From Duganella sp. BuS-21 (lineage in GTDB: Bacteria > Pseudomonadota > Gammaproteobacteria > Burkholderiales > Burkholderiaceae_D): DNA of 64,000 bases. Below the pieces are notes generated by a model, which had not been told where the DNA came from, ran no database searches, and saw nothing but the letters and a program-made list of their open reading frames with translations. The position numbers and the translations under genes were made by a program. Positions 23,978 through 32,668 of the stretch are shown one piece after another. Position 1 is the stretch's first letter. Each line of letters opens with the position of its first letter. The DNA is taken from the NCBI GenBank assembly GCA_041874725.1, contig CP097466.1:3162001-3226000 (forward strand), read 5' to 3'.

Positions 23978-25720
23978 ATGCAGTCCGAGACCGATACCGC
24001 GTATGAAACCCTGATTCAGTTCCTGTACCGGGCGCCGGTGGCGCTGATCCAGATTCAGCACAACGGCGAAATCGAGATGCTCAATCCGATGGCCTCGCAG
24101 CTGCTGATGCCGCTGGCGCCCGAAGGCGACCTGCTCAACTTGTTCGAGGTGCTGCAGCCGTATGCACCGGACCTGGCGCAGCTGTGCGCCGGTTTCCAGG
24201 GAGCGCATGGCGTGGTCTGCGAAGGCCGGCGCATCGTGCTGGCCGCCGGCAGCAAGGGGCCGTCGGTGCTGTCGCTGAACCTGCTCAAGGTCGACGGGCA
24301 GCGGCTGATGGCGGTGCTGCTGGACGCTACCCACGAGGTGATGCGCGAACAGCGCACCCTGGCCAACCGCCTGGCCAGCGCGGCGCGCGTCGATTTGCTG
24401 ACCCAGTTGCCCAACCGTGGCCGGGCGCTGGAGTTGTTGCAGGATATGCTGCAGCGCCCCGTGCCGCACGACCATTGCGCGGTGATGTTCCTGAATCTCG
24501 ACCGTTTCAAGCAAATCAATGACACTTTCGGCAACGACGTTGGCGACCAGGTGATGGTGCTGGTGGCGGAGCGACTGCGCAGCGCAGTACGCGCCAACAG
24601 CCGCCCGCCTGGTCAGCCGCACAGCACCGAGATTGCGGCGCGCGTCGGCGGCGACGAATTCGCCGTGCTGCTCGACGGCTTGCCGCAGCGTGATACGGCC
24701 GAGCGCATCGCGCTGCGATTGCTCGATCACCTGAGCCGTCCTTACCAGGTCGGCGCCCATGAGCTGTCGTGTACCTTCAGCATCGGCATCGTGGCGCTGG
24801 ACGCGGAGACGCAGCAGGCCGACGATGTGCTGGGCGACGCCGCCATCGCCATGCGGGCGGCCAAGGCCGGCGGCGGCAACCAGTTTGCCGTGTTCGCGCG
24901 CGAGATGCGCGAGCAGGCGATCTGGCGCGGCGGCATGGAGGCCGATCTGCGCAGCGGCATCGAGCGCGGCGAATTGTTTACCGTCTATCAGCCGGTGGTG
25001 GGCCTGCTGCCGGGCGGCGGCATCGACCGCAGCGCCGGCGTCGAGGCGCTGGTGCGCTGGAATCACCCACTGCGCGGCGTGGTCGGGCCGGTGGAATTCA
25101 TCGGCGTGGCCGAGGATTGCGGCTTGATCGGCGCCATCGGCGAGCAGGTGCTGGCCATGGCCTGCGCCGATTTCGCCGGCTGGCAGAAGCAGCTGGGCGA
25201 GCGCGCACCGCGCCTGCTGGCGGTCAACCTGTCGCGCGCGCAGCTGAACCAGGATGGCCTGTGCCAGCGGGTCGGGGCGATTTTGGCCGCCAACGGCATG
25301 GCGCCCGAACAGCTGCAGCTGGAAATCACCGAGAGCCTGGCGGCGCAAGGTACGGACATCCAGTCGCAGTTGCTGGGATTGAAGGGCCTCGGCGTAAAAC
25401 TGGCGCTGGACGATTTCGGCACCGGCTACTCGTCGCTGTCCAGCCTCCATCTGCTGCCGGTCGACACGGTGAAGATCGACCGTTCCTTCATCACGCTGGC
25501 CGCCACCAGCAAGCATCACGAAGTGCTGATCGAGGCCACCGTGAAAGTCGCGCGTAGCCTGGGCATGAACACGGTGGCCGAGGGCATCGAAACGCAGCAG
25601 CAGGCCGCCGTGGTGGCGGAGCAGGGCTGCGACAAGGGACAGGGCTATTTGTACAGCCGGCCGATTTCCAGCGCCGCCATCGAGGAATGGCTGAGCGCTT
25701 CGGACCAGGCTATTGTGTAA
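23978..25720 (+). CDS. PAS-GGDEF-EAL c-di-GMP enzyme
   Basis: 580 residues. N-terminal PAS-like domain (about 8-125) paralogous to that of the preceding gene; GGDEF domain with an intact VGGDEF loop but no I-site (HSTE instead of RxxD). The EAL domain from about 320 has all key residues in EALVRW, NLSRAQL, EITES, DDFGTGYSSL, KIDRSF and EGIET. It is therefore likely an active phosphodiesterase, possibly bifunctional. It begins immediately after the upstream stop with no gap. Together with the cyclase and PYP it could set c-di-GMP in response to light. Confidence 0.92.
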   Translation: MQSETDTAYETLIQFLYRAPVALIQIQHNGEIEMLNPMASQLLMPLAPEGDLLNLFEVLQPYAPDLAQLCAGFQGAHGVVCEGRRIVLAAGSKGPSVLSLNLLKVDGQRLMAVLLDATHEVMREQRTLANRLASAARVDLLTQLPNRGRALELLQDMLQRPVPHDHCAVMFLNLDRFKQINDTFGNDVGDQVMVLVAERLRSAVRANSRPPGQPHSTEIAARVGGDEFAVLLDGLPQRDTAERIALRLLDHLSRPYQVGAHELSCTFSIGIVALDAETQQADDVLGDAAIAMRAAKAGGGNQFAVFAREMREQAIWRGGMEADLRSGIERGELFTVYQPVVGLLPGGGIDRSAGVEALVRWNHPLRGVVGPVEFIGVAEDCGLIGAIGEQVLAMACADFAGWQKQLGERAPRLLAVNLSRAQLNQDGLCQRVGAILAANGMAPEQLQLEITESLAAQGTDIQSQLLGLKGLGVKLALDDFGTGYSSLSSLHLLPVDTVKIDRSFITLAATSKHHEVLIEATVKVARSLGMNTVAEGIETQQQAAVVAEQGCDKGQGYLYSRPISSAAIEEWLSASDQAIV

Positions 25721-25723
25721 TCG

Positions 25724-26731
25724 TTATTGCGGCGGCGCCACCGAACCGCGCATGGTGACGGATACCGGGAACTCGCGCGAGATTTGGTGCTGGGTGCCGT
25801 AGCACAGGTTGAGCAGCCAGCGCACCGCGTTCTGCGTCAGCTGCTGCATCGGAATGTGCACGGAGGTCAGGCCCGGCGACGAAAACTCGGCCGAGTAGTC
25901 ATCGTCGTAGCCGACGATCGACACTTCCTGCGGCACGCGCACGCCGGCGCGGTGGAAGCAGGACATGGAGCCGATCGCCATTTCATCGTTGGCGCAGAAC
26001 AGGCCCGTGAAATGGCGGCCTTCGTTGAGTAGCTGCTGGGTCGCCTCGTAGCCACCTTCGCGTGAGAAGTCCGAGGGAATCAGGCGCACCGCGTCGCGCG
26101 GGATGCCCTGGCGGGCCAGCTCGTCGAAGAAACCGCGCAAGCGCTCCTGGTTGTCCAAGGTGCCGGCCGGACCGGAGATCACGGCCAACTGGCGATGGCC
26201 CACGTCGAGCAGGGTGCGCGCGGCCAGTTCGCCGCCGTGGTAGTGGTCCGGGCAGAAGGACGACGCTTCCAGCGTCTCGCTGCGACGATTCAGGAAGGCC
26301 ATCTTCGGATGCATTTTATGCAGCATCTGCATGTCTTCATCAAGCAGGTCATGGCCCAGCACCACGATGCCGTCGCAATCGCGACCGATCAGGAACTTCA
26401 CCGCTTCAATCGCTTCTTCACGCGGCGTGCCGTCGCCGCAACCGGTGGCGACCACCACGTGGCGGCGCATGGCGCGCAGTTCGATGTCGGTTTGCTTGAG
26501 GATGGTGCCGTAGTAGGCGCCGAAGAAGGAGGGGGCGAAAATACCTATCATGCCCAGCGACTGCGCCGACAGCGAGCGGCCGATGGAAGAAGGGCGGAAA
26601 TTCAGTTGTTCGATTGCGGCCTGGACCTTTTTCATCGCTTCGGCCGATACCGGCCCAGCGCCGGAAATGGCGCGCGATGCTGTCGACATGCCCACACCCG
26701 CAAGCATTGCGACGTCTTTCAGTGTTGCCAC
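25724..26731 (-). CDS. LacI/GalR-family transcriptional repressor
   Basis: 335 residues. The GTG at 26731 gives the canonical start ATLKDVAMLAGVGMSTASRAISG with GAGGAG just upstream; longer frames to 26914 run through the rimO promoter and are unlikely. The helix-turn-helix and hinge helix are followed by a periplasmic-binding-protein-like sugar-sensing domain ending in GSVAPPQ. It is convergent with the EAL gene and divergent from rimO. No sugar genes adjoin it. The only LacI-type operator I noticed in the window is the one before the glucosidase operon 18 kb away, a possible target in trans. Confidence 0.9.
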   Translation of the reverse strand: MATLKDVAMLAGVGMSTASRAISGAGPVSAEAMKKVQAAIEQLNFRPSSIGRSLSAQSLGMIGIFAPSFFGAYYGTILKQTDIELRAMRRHVVVATGCGDGTPREEAIEAVKFLIGRDCDGIVVLGHDLLDEDMQMLHKMHPKMAFLNRRSETLEASSFCPDHYHGGELAARTLLDVGHRQLAVISGPAGTLDNQERLRGFFDELARQGIPRDAVRLIPSDFSREGGYEATQQLLNEGRHFTGLFCANDEMAIGSMSCFHRAGVRVPQEVSIVGYDDDYSAEFSSPGLTSVHIPMQQLTQNAVRWLLNLCYGTQHQISREFPVSVTMRGSVAPPQ

Positions 26732-26776
26732 ACAATCTCCTCTAGCAAAGGGCGTTAAGCCACTATCGTAACATGG

Positions 26777-26782
26777 TATAAT
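26777..26782 (+). promoter_or_regulatory. Candidate rimO promoter (-10 box)
   Basis: Perfect TATAAT about 44 bp before the rimO ATG. The nearest -35-like hexamer (TTAAGC, 26755-26760) is weak with a 16-base spacer. Confidence 0.5.
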
Positions 26783-26825
26783 CGTCGATTGCTCGTAATC
26801 TTTGTGACGTATAAAGCAACCAATC

Positions 26826-28217
26826 ATGCAATCGCAACCACTCTCCCGTCTTCCCCAGCCAGCCGCCGGCGCGCCAGCACCGAAAGTGGGCTTTGTATCG
26901 CTCGGCTGCCCCAAAGCGCTGGTCGACTCCGAACAGATCCTGACCCAGCTGCGCGCTGAAGGTTACGAAACCGCCAAATCGTATGCCGGCGCCGATCTGG
27001 TGATCGTCAATACCTGCGGCTTCATCGACGCCGCCGTGCAGGAGTCGCTGGACGCGATCGGCGAAGCGCTGGCCGAAAACGGCAAAGTGATTGTGACCGG
27101 CTGCCTTGGCGCCAAGAAGGATGCCGACGGTTCGGACCTGATCACCAAGATCCACCCGAAGGTGCTGGCCGTGACCGGCCCGCACGCGCTGGCGGAAGTG
27201 ATGGACTCGGTCCATCTGCACCTGCCGAAACCGCACGAGCCGTTCATCGACCTGATTCCGCCGCAGGGCGTCAAGCTGACGCCGAAGCACTACGCCTACC
27301 TGAAGATTTCGGAAGGCTGCAACCACCGCTGCTCGTTCTGCATCATCCCTTCGATGCGCGGCGACCTGGTGTCGCGTCCTATCGGCGAACTGCTGCTGGA
27401 AGCGGAGAACCTGTTCAAGTCGGGCGTGAAGGAATTGCTGGTGATCTCGCAGGACACCTCGGCCTACGGCGTGGACGTCAAGTTCCGCACCGGTTTCTGG
27501 AACGGCCGCCCGATCAAGACCCACATGACGCAGCTGATGGAAGCGCTGGGCGAGCTGGCCAAGTCCTACGGCGCCTGGGTGCGCATGCACTATGTTTATC
27601 CGTACCCGCACGTCGACCAGGTGATTCCGCTGATGGGCGAGCACGTGCTGCCGTACCTGGACATCCCGATGCAGCACGCACATCCCGATGTGCTGAAGCG
27701 CATGAAGCGTCCGGCCAGCGGCGAGAAGAACCTGGACCGCATCCTGGCCTGGCGCAAGATGAATCCGGACCTGACCATCCGTTCGACCTTCATCGCCGGC
27801 TTCCCTGGCGAGACCGAAGAAGAATTCGAATACCTGCTGGACTTCCTCAAGGAAGCGCAGATCGACCGCCTGGGTTGCTTCGCCTATTCGCCGGTGGAAG
27901 GCGCCACCGCCAACGAACTGGCCAATCCGGTGCCGGAAGCAGTGCGCGAAGAGCGTCGCGGCCGCGTGATGCTGCTGCAGGAAGAAATCTCGAAAGCGCG
28001 CCTGAAAGCGAAAGTCGGCAAGACCGTGCGCGTGCTGATCGATGAAGTCAACCGCACCGGCGGCGTCGGCCGCTCGGCAGCCGACGCGCCGGAAATCGAC
28101 GGCGTGGTGTACGTCAAGCCGCCGTACGAACCGCACAAGAAATTGGTGGTCGGTCAGTTCGTTGATGTGAAAATTACGACATCGGATGCACATGACCTGT
28201 GGGGCGAGGCGCTTTAA
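26826..28217 (+). CDS. rimO: Ribosomal protein S12 methylthiotransferase RimO
   Basis: 463-residue radical-SAM methylthiotransferase that modifies the conserved aspartate of ribosomal protein S12. Three domains are visible: the N-terminal UPF0004 domain with its cluster cysteines (SLGCPK, NTCGF, TGCLG), the radical-SAM core with CxxxCxxC in [14 protein letters not shown], and a C-terminal TRAM domain (VRVLIDEV onward). Segments match RimO rather than MiaB (for example [18 protein letters not shown]). It stands alone and is followed by a strong terminator. Confidence 0.95.
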   Translation: MQSQPLSRLPQPAAGAPAPKVGFVSLGCPKALVDSEQILTQLRAEGYETAKSYAGADLVIVNTCGFIDAAVQESLDAIGEALAENGKVIVTGCLGAKKDADGSDLITKIHPKVLAVTGPHALAEVMDSVHLHLPKPHEPFIDLIPPQGVKLTPKHYAYLKISEGCNHRCSFCIIPSMRGDLVSRPIGELLLEAENLFKSGVKELLVISQDTSAYGVDVKFRTGFWNGRPIKTHMTQLMEALGELAKSYGAWVRMHYVYPYPHVDQVIPLMGEHVLPYLDIPMQHAHPDVLKRMKRPASGEKNLDRILAWRKMNPDLTIRSTFIAGFPGETEEEFEYLLDFLKEAQIDRLGCFAYSPVEGATANELANPVPEAVREERRGRVMLLQEEISKARLKAKVGKTVRVLIDEVNRTGGVGRSAADAPEIDGVVYVKPPYEPHKKLVVGQFVDVKITTSDAHDLWGEAL

Positions 28218-28247
28218 GCGTATCGTCGGCGATTCATCCACTATAAT

Positions 28248-28283
28248 AAAGGCGAACTAGCGTAACGGCAGTTCGCCTTTTTT
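28248..28283 (+). terminator. Terminator after rimO
   Basis: Stem AAAGGCGAACT (28248-28258) / AGTTCGCCTTT (28270-28280) with an 11-base loop and a continuing T run. A TATAAT at 28242-28247 just before it could belong to a promoter for the next operon, but no matching -35 was seen. Confidence 0.9.
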
Positions 28284-28299
28284 GTTAGATGATGTGCTT

Positions 28300-29154
28300 A
28301 TGCCTGACTTGAAATTCCCGGCGGTGCTTGCCGCTTGCTTGTTGGTAGGCGCGCTGGCGCGGCCCGCTGCGGCTTCCGCGGCCGAGGCCCCCGTCATGCT
28401 GGAACAGATGACCAGCACCGAACTGCGTGCGCGCATCGACGGCGGGGCCACCACCGCCATCATTCCCATCGGCGGCACCGAGCAAAGCGGACCCTTTATC
28501 GCGCTGGGCAAGCACAATGTGCGCGCCGCCGTACTGGCGCGGACGATCGCGCAAAAGCTCGGCAACGCCGTGGTCGCGCCGGTGGTGGCTTACGTACCGG
28601 AAGGCAGTATCACGCCGCCGGCCGGCCACATGAAGTTTGCCGGCACCTTGTCGATTCCCGAATCGACCTTTGAGGACCTGCTGTTCGCCACCGGCCAGAG
28701 TCTGCGCCAGCACGGCTTCCGTCATGTGGTGTTCATCGGCGACCATGGCGGTTACCAGAAAAGCGAAACGCGCGTGGCGCAGCGCCTGAACAAGGCCTGG
28801 GCCAAGGACGGTAAAGCTGGCGCGCTGGCCTTGCTGGCCTATTACGACGTCACGCAGGAAGCGTATATCACCGATCTTGAAAAGCGCGGATACAGCAAGG
28901 CCGAAATCGGCCTGCACGCCGGCCTGGCCGACGCCGCGCTGATGCTGGCCACCGACAAATCCCTGGTGCGCACCGAGGCGCTGGCGCGCGGTCCCGCGCC
29001 CACCGTCAACGACGGCGTGCGCGGAGACGCGCGCCGCGCCACCGCCGAATTGGGCAAGCTTGGCGTGCAGCGCATCGTCGATACCTCGGTTGCCGCTATT
29101 TCCGCATTTGCGGCGCATGGAGCGCCGTCCACTTTGAGTAAAGAACCCAAATGA
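28300..29154 (+). CDS. Exported creatininase-family amidohydrolase
   Basis: 284 residues from the ATG at 28300, starting with a signal peptide (LAACLLVGALARPAAASAAEA). Creatininase-fold metal ligands are recognisable: the Glu in PIGGTEQSG, His in ALGKHN, Asp/His in FIGDHGGYQ and a late HAGLADAAL segment. Cytoplasmic relatives hydrolyse creatinine or process pterin and F420/mycofactocin-type intermediates; an exported version beside a beta-propeller is unusual. First of four tightly coupled genes; ATGA overlap with the next. Substrate unknown. Upstream GTG/TTG codons in frame are possible but would break the signal peptide. Confidence 0.8.
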   Translation: MPDLKFPAVLAACLLVGALARPAAASAAEAPVMLEQMTSTELRARIDGGATTAIIPIGGTEQSGPFIALGKHNVRAAVLARTIAQKLGNAVVAPVVAYVPEGSITPPAGHMKFAGTLSIPESTFEDLLFATGQSLRQHGFRHVVFIGDHGGYQKSETRVAQRLNKAWAKDGKAGALALLAYYDVTQEAYITDLEKRGYSKAEIGLHAGLADAALMLATDKSLVRTEALARGPAPTVNDGVRGDARRATAELGKLGVQRIVDTSVAAISAFAAHGAPSTLSKEPK

Positions 29155-30392
29155 AAACTAATCAGATGGTTTATGCGGCCCTGGCCGCCGCCGGCCTGGT
29201 CGCAACGGGCGGCCTGATGGCCGCCGCCAGTTCGCCGGCCAAGCCGGTCGCCGGTGCCGCCGCCGCCACTGCGGCGGCTTCGGCTCCGGCCAGCGTGTAC
29301 GCCGGCATCGCACCGTCGAATATGAATCCTTCCGTGCGCGACCATTTGCAGCGCATCTATGTGCCCAACCTGCGCTCCAACGATGTCTACGTGATTGATC
29401 CTGAAACGCTGAAGGTGGTCGACAAGTTCAAGGTCGGCGTCGGCCCGCAGCACGTGGTGCCGTCGCATGACCTGCAGACGCTGTGGGTGGCGAATAATGC
29501 CGAGCGCACCAATAAGGGCAGCCTGACGCCGATCGATCCGCGCACCGGCAAGCCGGGCCCGCAGGTTGCGGTGGAAGATCCCTACAATATGTACTTCTCG
29601 CCGGATGGTAAATCGGCCATCGTGGTGGCGGAAGCCTTGCATCGCCTGGACTTCCGCGATCCGAAGACCATGGCCGTGCAGTACGCCATCGACGTGCCGG
29701 AATGCGGCGGCATCAACCACGCCGACTTTTCGCCGGACGGCCGCTACGCCATGTTCACCTGCGAATTCAGCGGCTCGGTGGCGCGCATCGATCTGCAGAC
29801 GCGCAAGGTCGAGGGCTATCTGAAGCTGTCGATGCCGGCTACGCGCTTCTCGGAAAAAGATCCGATCGACCAGCTGCTGGCCAATGAGGTGTGCAGCAAG
29901 AAGAAGGGCATGCCGCAGGATATACGCGTGTCGCCGGATGGCAAGCGCTATTACATCGCCGACATGGACGCCGACGGCGTGCACATCGTCGATGCGGCCA
30001 GCTTCACCAAGGTCGGCTTCATTCCGACCGGCGTGGGCGCGCACGGCCTGTATCCAAGCCGCGACGGCACCAGGCTGTATGTGGCCAATCGCGGCACGCA
30101 CAAGATCCACGGCAAGCCGAAAGGCAAAGGCCGCGTGACGGTGATCGACTTCGCCACCGAAAAAGTGGTGGCGCAGTGGGCGATTCCAGGCGGCGGCAGC
30201 CCGGACATGGGTAACGTCAGCGCCGACGGCAAATATCTGTGGCTGTCCGGCCGCTTCGATGACCGCGTCTACCGCATCGACACCAGCAACGGCGACGTCA
30301 AGCAGATCAAGGTCGGCCAGGAGCCGCACGGCCTGACCGTCTGGCCGCAACCGGGCCGCTACTCGCTCGGCCACACCGGCAATATGCGCTGA
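29151..30392 (+). CDS. Exported YVTN/YncE-like beta-propeller protein
   Basis: 413 residues with an N-terminal signal sequence or anchor (about 5-28), an Ala-rich linker, then repeated blades of the YVTN type. Examples are RIYVPNLRSNDVYVIDPETLKVVDKF, FSPDGKSAIVV, ISPDGRYAMFTCEFSGSVARID, VSPDGKRYYIAD and RLYVANRGT. Such periplasmic propellers bind partners or act with dehydrogenases; enzymatic function cannot be read. Overlaps creatininase-like gene (ATGA) and the next gene by one base (TGATG), so the products are probably made together. Confidence 0.85.
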   Translation: MKTNQMVYAALAAAGLVATGGLMAAASSPAKPVAGAAAATAAASAPASVYAGIAPSNMNPSVRDHLQRIYVPNLRSNDVYVIDPETLKVVDKFKVGVGPQHVVPSHDLQTLWVANNAERTNKGSLTPIDPRTGKPGPQVAVEDPYNMYFSPDGKSAIVVAEALHRLDFRDPKTMAVQYAIDVPECGGINHADFSPDGRYAMFTCEFSGSVARIDLQTRKVEGYLKLSMPATRFSEKDPIDQLLANEVCSKKKGMPQDIRVSPDGKRYYIADMDADGVHIVDAASFTKVGFIPTGVGAHGLYPSRDGTRLYVANRGTHKIHGKPKGKGRVTVIDFATEKVVAQWAIPGGGSPDMGNVSADGKYLWLSGRFDDRVYRIDTSNGDVKQIKVGQEPHGLTVWPQPGRYSLGHTGNMR

Positions 30393-31564
30393 TGACGATG
30401 GTAAAAAAATCTCCGCAGACGGCGCTGATCCACACCGACTACAAGGCGCCGGAAGGTTTCGAGGCGTTCCCGGTCGGTATCCATCGCGCTTCCACGGTGC
30501 TGTTCAAGAACGTGGCGGCCATGCGCTCGGGCGACTGGAAAGACAAGAACGCCTATACCTACGGGCTGCATGGCACGCCGACCACTTTTACGCTGGAAGC
30601 GCGGCTGGCCGAAATCGAGGACGGCAAGCACTGCCTGCTGGCGCCTAGCGGCCTGGCGGCCATCGCCATGGTCGATTTCGCGGTGCTCAAATCGGGCGAC
30701 GATGTGCTGTTGCCGGACAACGTCTACAATCCGAACCGCGAGCTGGGACGCTGGCTGTCGGCCGATTACGGCATCACCGCGCGCTATTACGATCCGCTGA
30801 TCGGCGAGGGCATCGCCGCGCTGATCCAGCCGAATACAAAGCTGATCTGGACCGAGGCGCCGGGTTCGGTGTCGATGGAAGTGCCGGACCTGCCGGCCAT
30901 CTGCACGGCGGCGCACGCGCGCGGCGTGCTGGTGGCGCTGGATAACACCTGGGCCGCCGGCCTGGCGCTGCGCGGTTTCGATCTGGGCGTGGACATCATC
31001 ATGCAGGCGCTGACCAAGTACCAGTCGGGCGGCTCGGATGTGCTGATGGGCGCCGTCATCACGCGCGACCGCGAACTGCACGACCGCATCAGCCTGGCGC
31101 ATATGCGGCTGGGCATGGGCGTGGGCGCGGACGATGCCTATCTGGTGTCGCGCGGTTTGCCGACCATGCGCTTGCGTTTCGATGCGCACGACGCGGCGGC
31201 GCGCAAGCTGGCGGCCTGGCTGCAGACGCGGCCCGAGATTACGCGTGTACTGCATCCGGCATTTGCGGATTGTCCCGGCCATGAAGTGTGGAAGCGCGAC
31301 TTCAGCGGCGCTGGCGGCTTGTTCTCGGTGATCTTCGACGAGCGTTTTACCGAAGCGCAGACCGACCGCTTTGTCGATGCGCTCAAGCTGTTCAAGATCG
31401 GCTATAGCTGGGGCGGCGCCAACAGCCTGGTGATGCCGTACCGCATACAGCATATGCGCAAGAACTGGACCGACAAGGGCATCCTGGTGCGCTTCAACGT
31501 CGGCCTGGAAGAGGTGCAGGATTTAATCGCCGATATCGAGCGGGCATTCGAGGAAATGGCATGA
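30392..31564 (+). CDS. metC: Cys/Met-metabolism PLP enzyme, cystathionine beta-lyase-like
   Basis: 390 residues of the Cys/Met metabolism PLP family. The PLP lysine lies in [15 protein letters not shown], with the ring aspartate in [10 protein letters not shown], and [23 protein letters not shown] near the start, all typical of cystathionine beta-lyase (MetC), which makes homocysteine, pyruvate and ammonia. No signal peptide. It is coupled to the exported beta-propeller upstream and to a HisC-type aminotransferase downstream (ATGA). The gene symbol is a family-level assignment; cystathionine gamma-lyase or methionine gamma-lyase activity cannot be excluded. Confidence 0.85.
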   Translation: MTMVKKSPQTALIHTDYKAPEGFEAFPVGIHRASTVLFKNVAAMRSGDWKDKNAYTYGLHGTPTTFTLEARLAEIEDGKHCLLAPSGLAAIAMVDFAVLKSGDDVLLPDNVYNPNRELGRWLSADYGITARYYDPLIGEGIAALIQPNTKLIWTEAPGSVSMEVPDLPAICTAAHARGVLVALDNTWAAGLALRGFDLGVDIIMQALTKYQSGGSDVLMGAVITRDRELHDRISLAHMRLGMGVGADDAYLVSRGLPTMRLRFDAHDAAARKLAAWLQTRPEITRVLHPAFADCPGHEVWKRDFSGAGGLFSVIFDERFTEAQTDRFVDALKLFKIGYSWGGANSLVMPYRIQHMRKNWTDKGILVRFNVGLEEVQDLIADIERAFEEMA

Positions 31565-32619
31565 GCAAGTTCTGGAGCAAAGTCGTACACGGTTTAACCC
31601 CTTACACGCCGGGCGAGCAGGTGCAGATGCCCGGCCTGGTCAAGCTGAACACCAACGAGAATCCCTACGGTCCGTCGCCCAAGGCGATCGCCGCGATGCA
31701 GGCCGCTGTCGGCGATGGGCTGCGCAAGTATTCCGATCCATCCAACGCGGCGTTGAAGGATGCGGTGGCGCGCCGCTTCGGCCTCACGCGCCAGCAGGTC
31801 TTTGTCGGCAACAGCTCGGACGAGGTGCTGGCGCATACCTTCCATGCTTTGCTCAAGCATGAGTTGCCGCTGCTGGCGCCCGATATCAGCTACAGCTTCT
31901 ACCCGACCTATTGCAGCCTGTATGGCATCGAGTGCGTGCAGGTGCCGCTGAACGAGCGCTTCGAGATCGACGTGGCGGACTACGGGCAGCCATGTGGCGC
32001 CATCATCATCGCCAATCCGAATGCGCCGACCGGCATCGGCCTGCCGCTGGTGCAGATCGAGGCGCTGGTGGCGGCGCATCCGGAGCAGGTGGTGGTGATC
32101 GATGAAGCCTATGTGGACTTCGGTGGCGACAGCGCTGCCGCGCTGCTGGGCCGCTACGACAATCTGCTGGTGATTCAGACACTGTCCAAATCGCGCTCGC
32201 TGGCCGGCCTGCGTGTCGGCTTCGCGCTCGGCCATGCGGACCTGATCGCTGGCCTGGAACGCGTGAAGAACAGTTTCAATTGCTATCCGCTGGGTCAGGT
32301 GCAACAGGCCGGCGCGGTGGCGGCGCTGGACGATGTGGCGTACACCGAGCAGACGTCGCAGGCGATCATCGCCAGCCGCACATGGCTGGTGGCGCAGCTG
32401 CAGGCGCTGGGCTTCGAGGTCCTGCCGTCGCAGGCCAATTTCGTCTTCGCGCGCCACCCGCAGCACGATGGCGCGCAGTTGGCCAAGGCCTTGCGCGAAC
32501 GTGCCATTCTGGTGCGTCATTTCACCGCTGCGCGCATCGACCAGTTCCTGCGCATCTCGATCGGCACAAATGAAGAGTGCGGCAAATTGGTCGACGCACT
32601 GAAAGACATTTTGTCCTGA
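31561..32619 (+). CDS. hisC: Histidinol-phosphate aminotransferase
   Basis: 352-residue class I/II aminotransferase of the HisC type: [15 protein letters not shown], the NPNAPTG loop, [11 protein letters not shown], and the PLP lysine in [18 protein letters not shown]. It acts in histidine synthesis or, as a paralogue, on aromatic amino acids. It is not in a his operon here but ends a coupled four-gene operon, which suggests a second copy with another substrate; the genome would have to be checked. The stop lies 17 bp before a LexA box. Confidence 0.88.
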   Translation: MSKFWSKVVHGLTPYTPGEQVQMPGLVKLNTNENPYGPSPKAIAAMQAAVGDGLRKYSDPSNAALKDAVARRFGLTRQQVFVGNSSDEVLAHTFHALLKHELPLLAPDISYSFYPTYCSLYGIECVQVPLNERFEIDVADYGQPCGAIIIANPNAPTGIGLPLVQIEALVAAHPEQVVVIDEAYVDFGGDSAAALLGRYDNLLVIQTLSKSRSLAGLRVGFALGHADLIAGLERVKNSFNCYPLGQVQQAGAVAALDDVAYTEQTSQAIIASRTWLVAQLQALGFEVLPSQANFVFARHPQHDGAQLAKALRERAILVRHFTAARIDQFLRISIGTNEECGKLVDALKDILS

Positions 32620-32635
32620 ACAACAATCTGCTACA

Positions 32636-32651
32636 CTGTATATAAATACAG
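32636..32651 (+). promoter_or_regulatory. LexA (SOS) box
   Basis: CTGTATATAAATACAG matches the CTGT-N8-ACAG LexA consensus perfectly, with an alternating A/T centre and flanking AC/GT that extend the palindrome. It lies 17 bp before the ribosome binding region and ATG of the radical-SAM gene, where bound LexA would block transcription of the repair pair. Confidence 0.88.
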
Positions 32652-32668
32652 TGTATCGGAGCGCACAT

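Noticed and set aside
22550-25519. 989-codon open frame on the minus strand opposite the PYP/GGDEF/EAL genes
   Set aside because: Low-complexity His/Arg/Gln/Ala/Val-rich translation typical of the antisense of GC-rich genes; the plus-strand genes are recognisable proteins with proper overlaps.
26732-26914. N-terminal extension of the LacI regulator
   Set aside because: Runs through the rimO promoter region; the GTG at 26731 has a good ribosome binding site and gives the canonical family start.
28242-28247. TATAAT just before the rimO terminator as promoter of the creatininase operon
   Set aside because: The terminator stem starts one base later and no -35 box sits at a sensible distance; mentioned only as a possibility.
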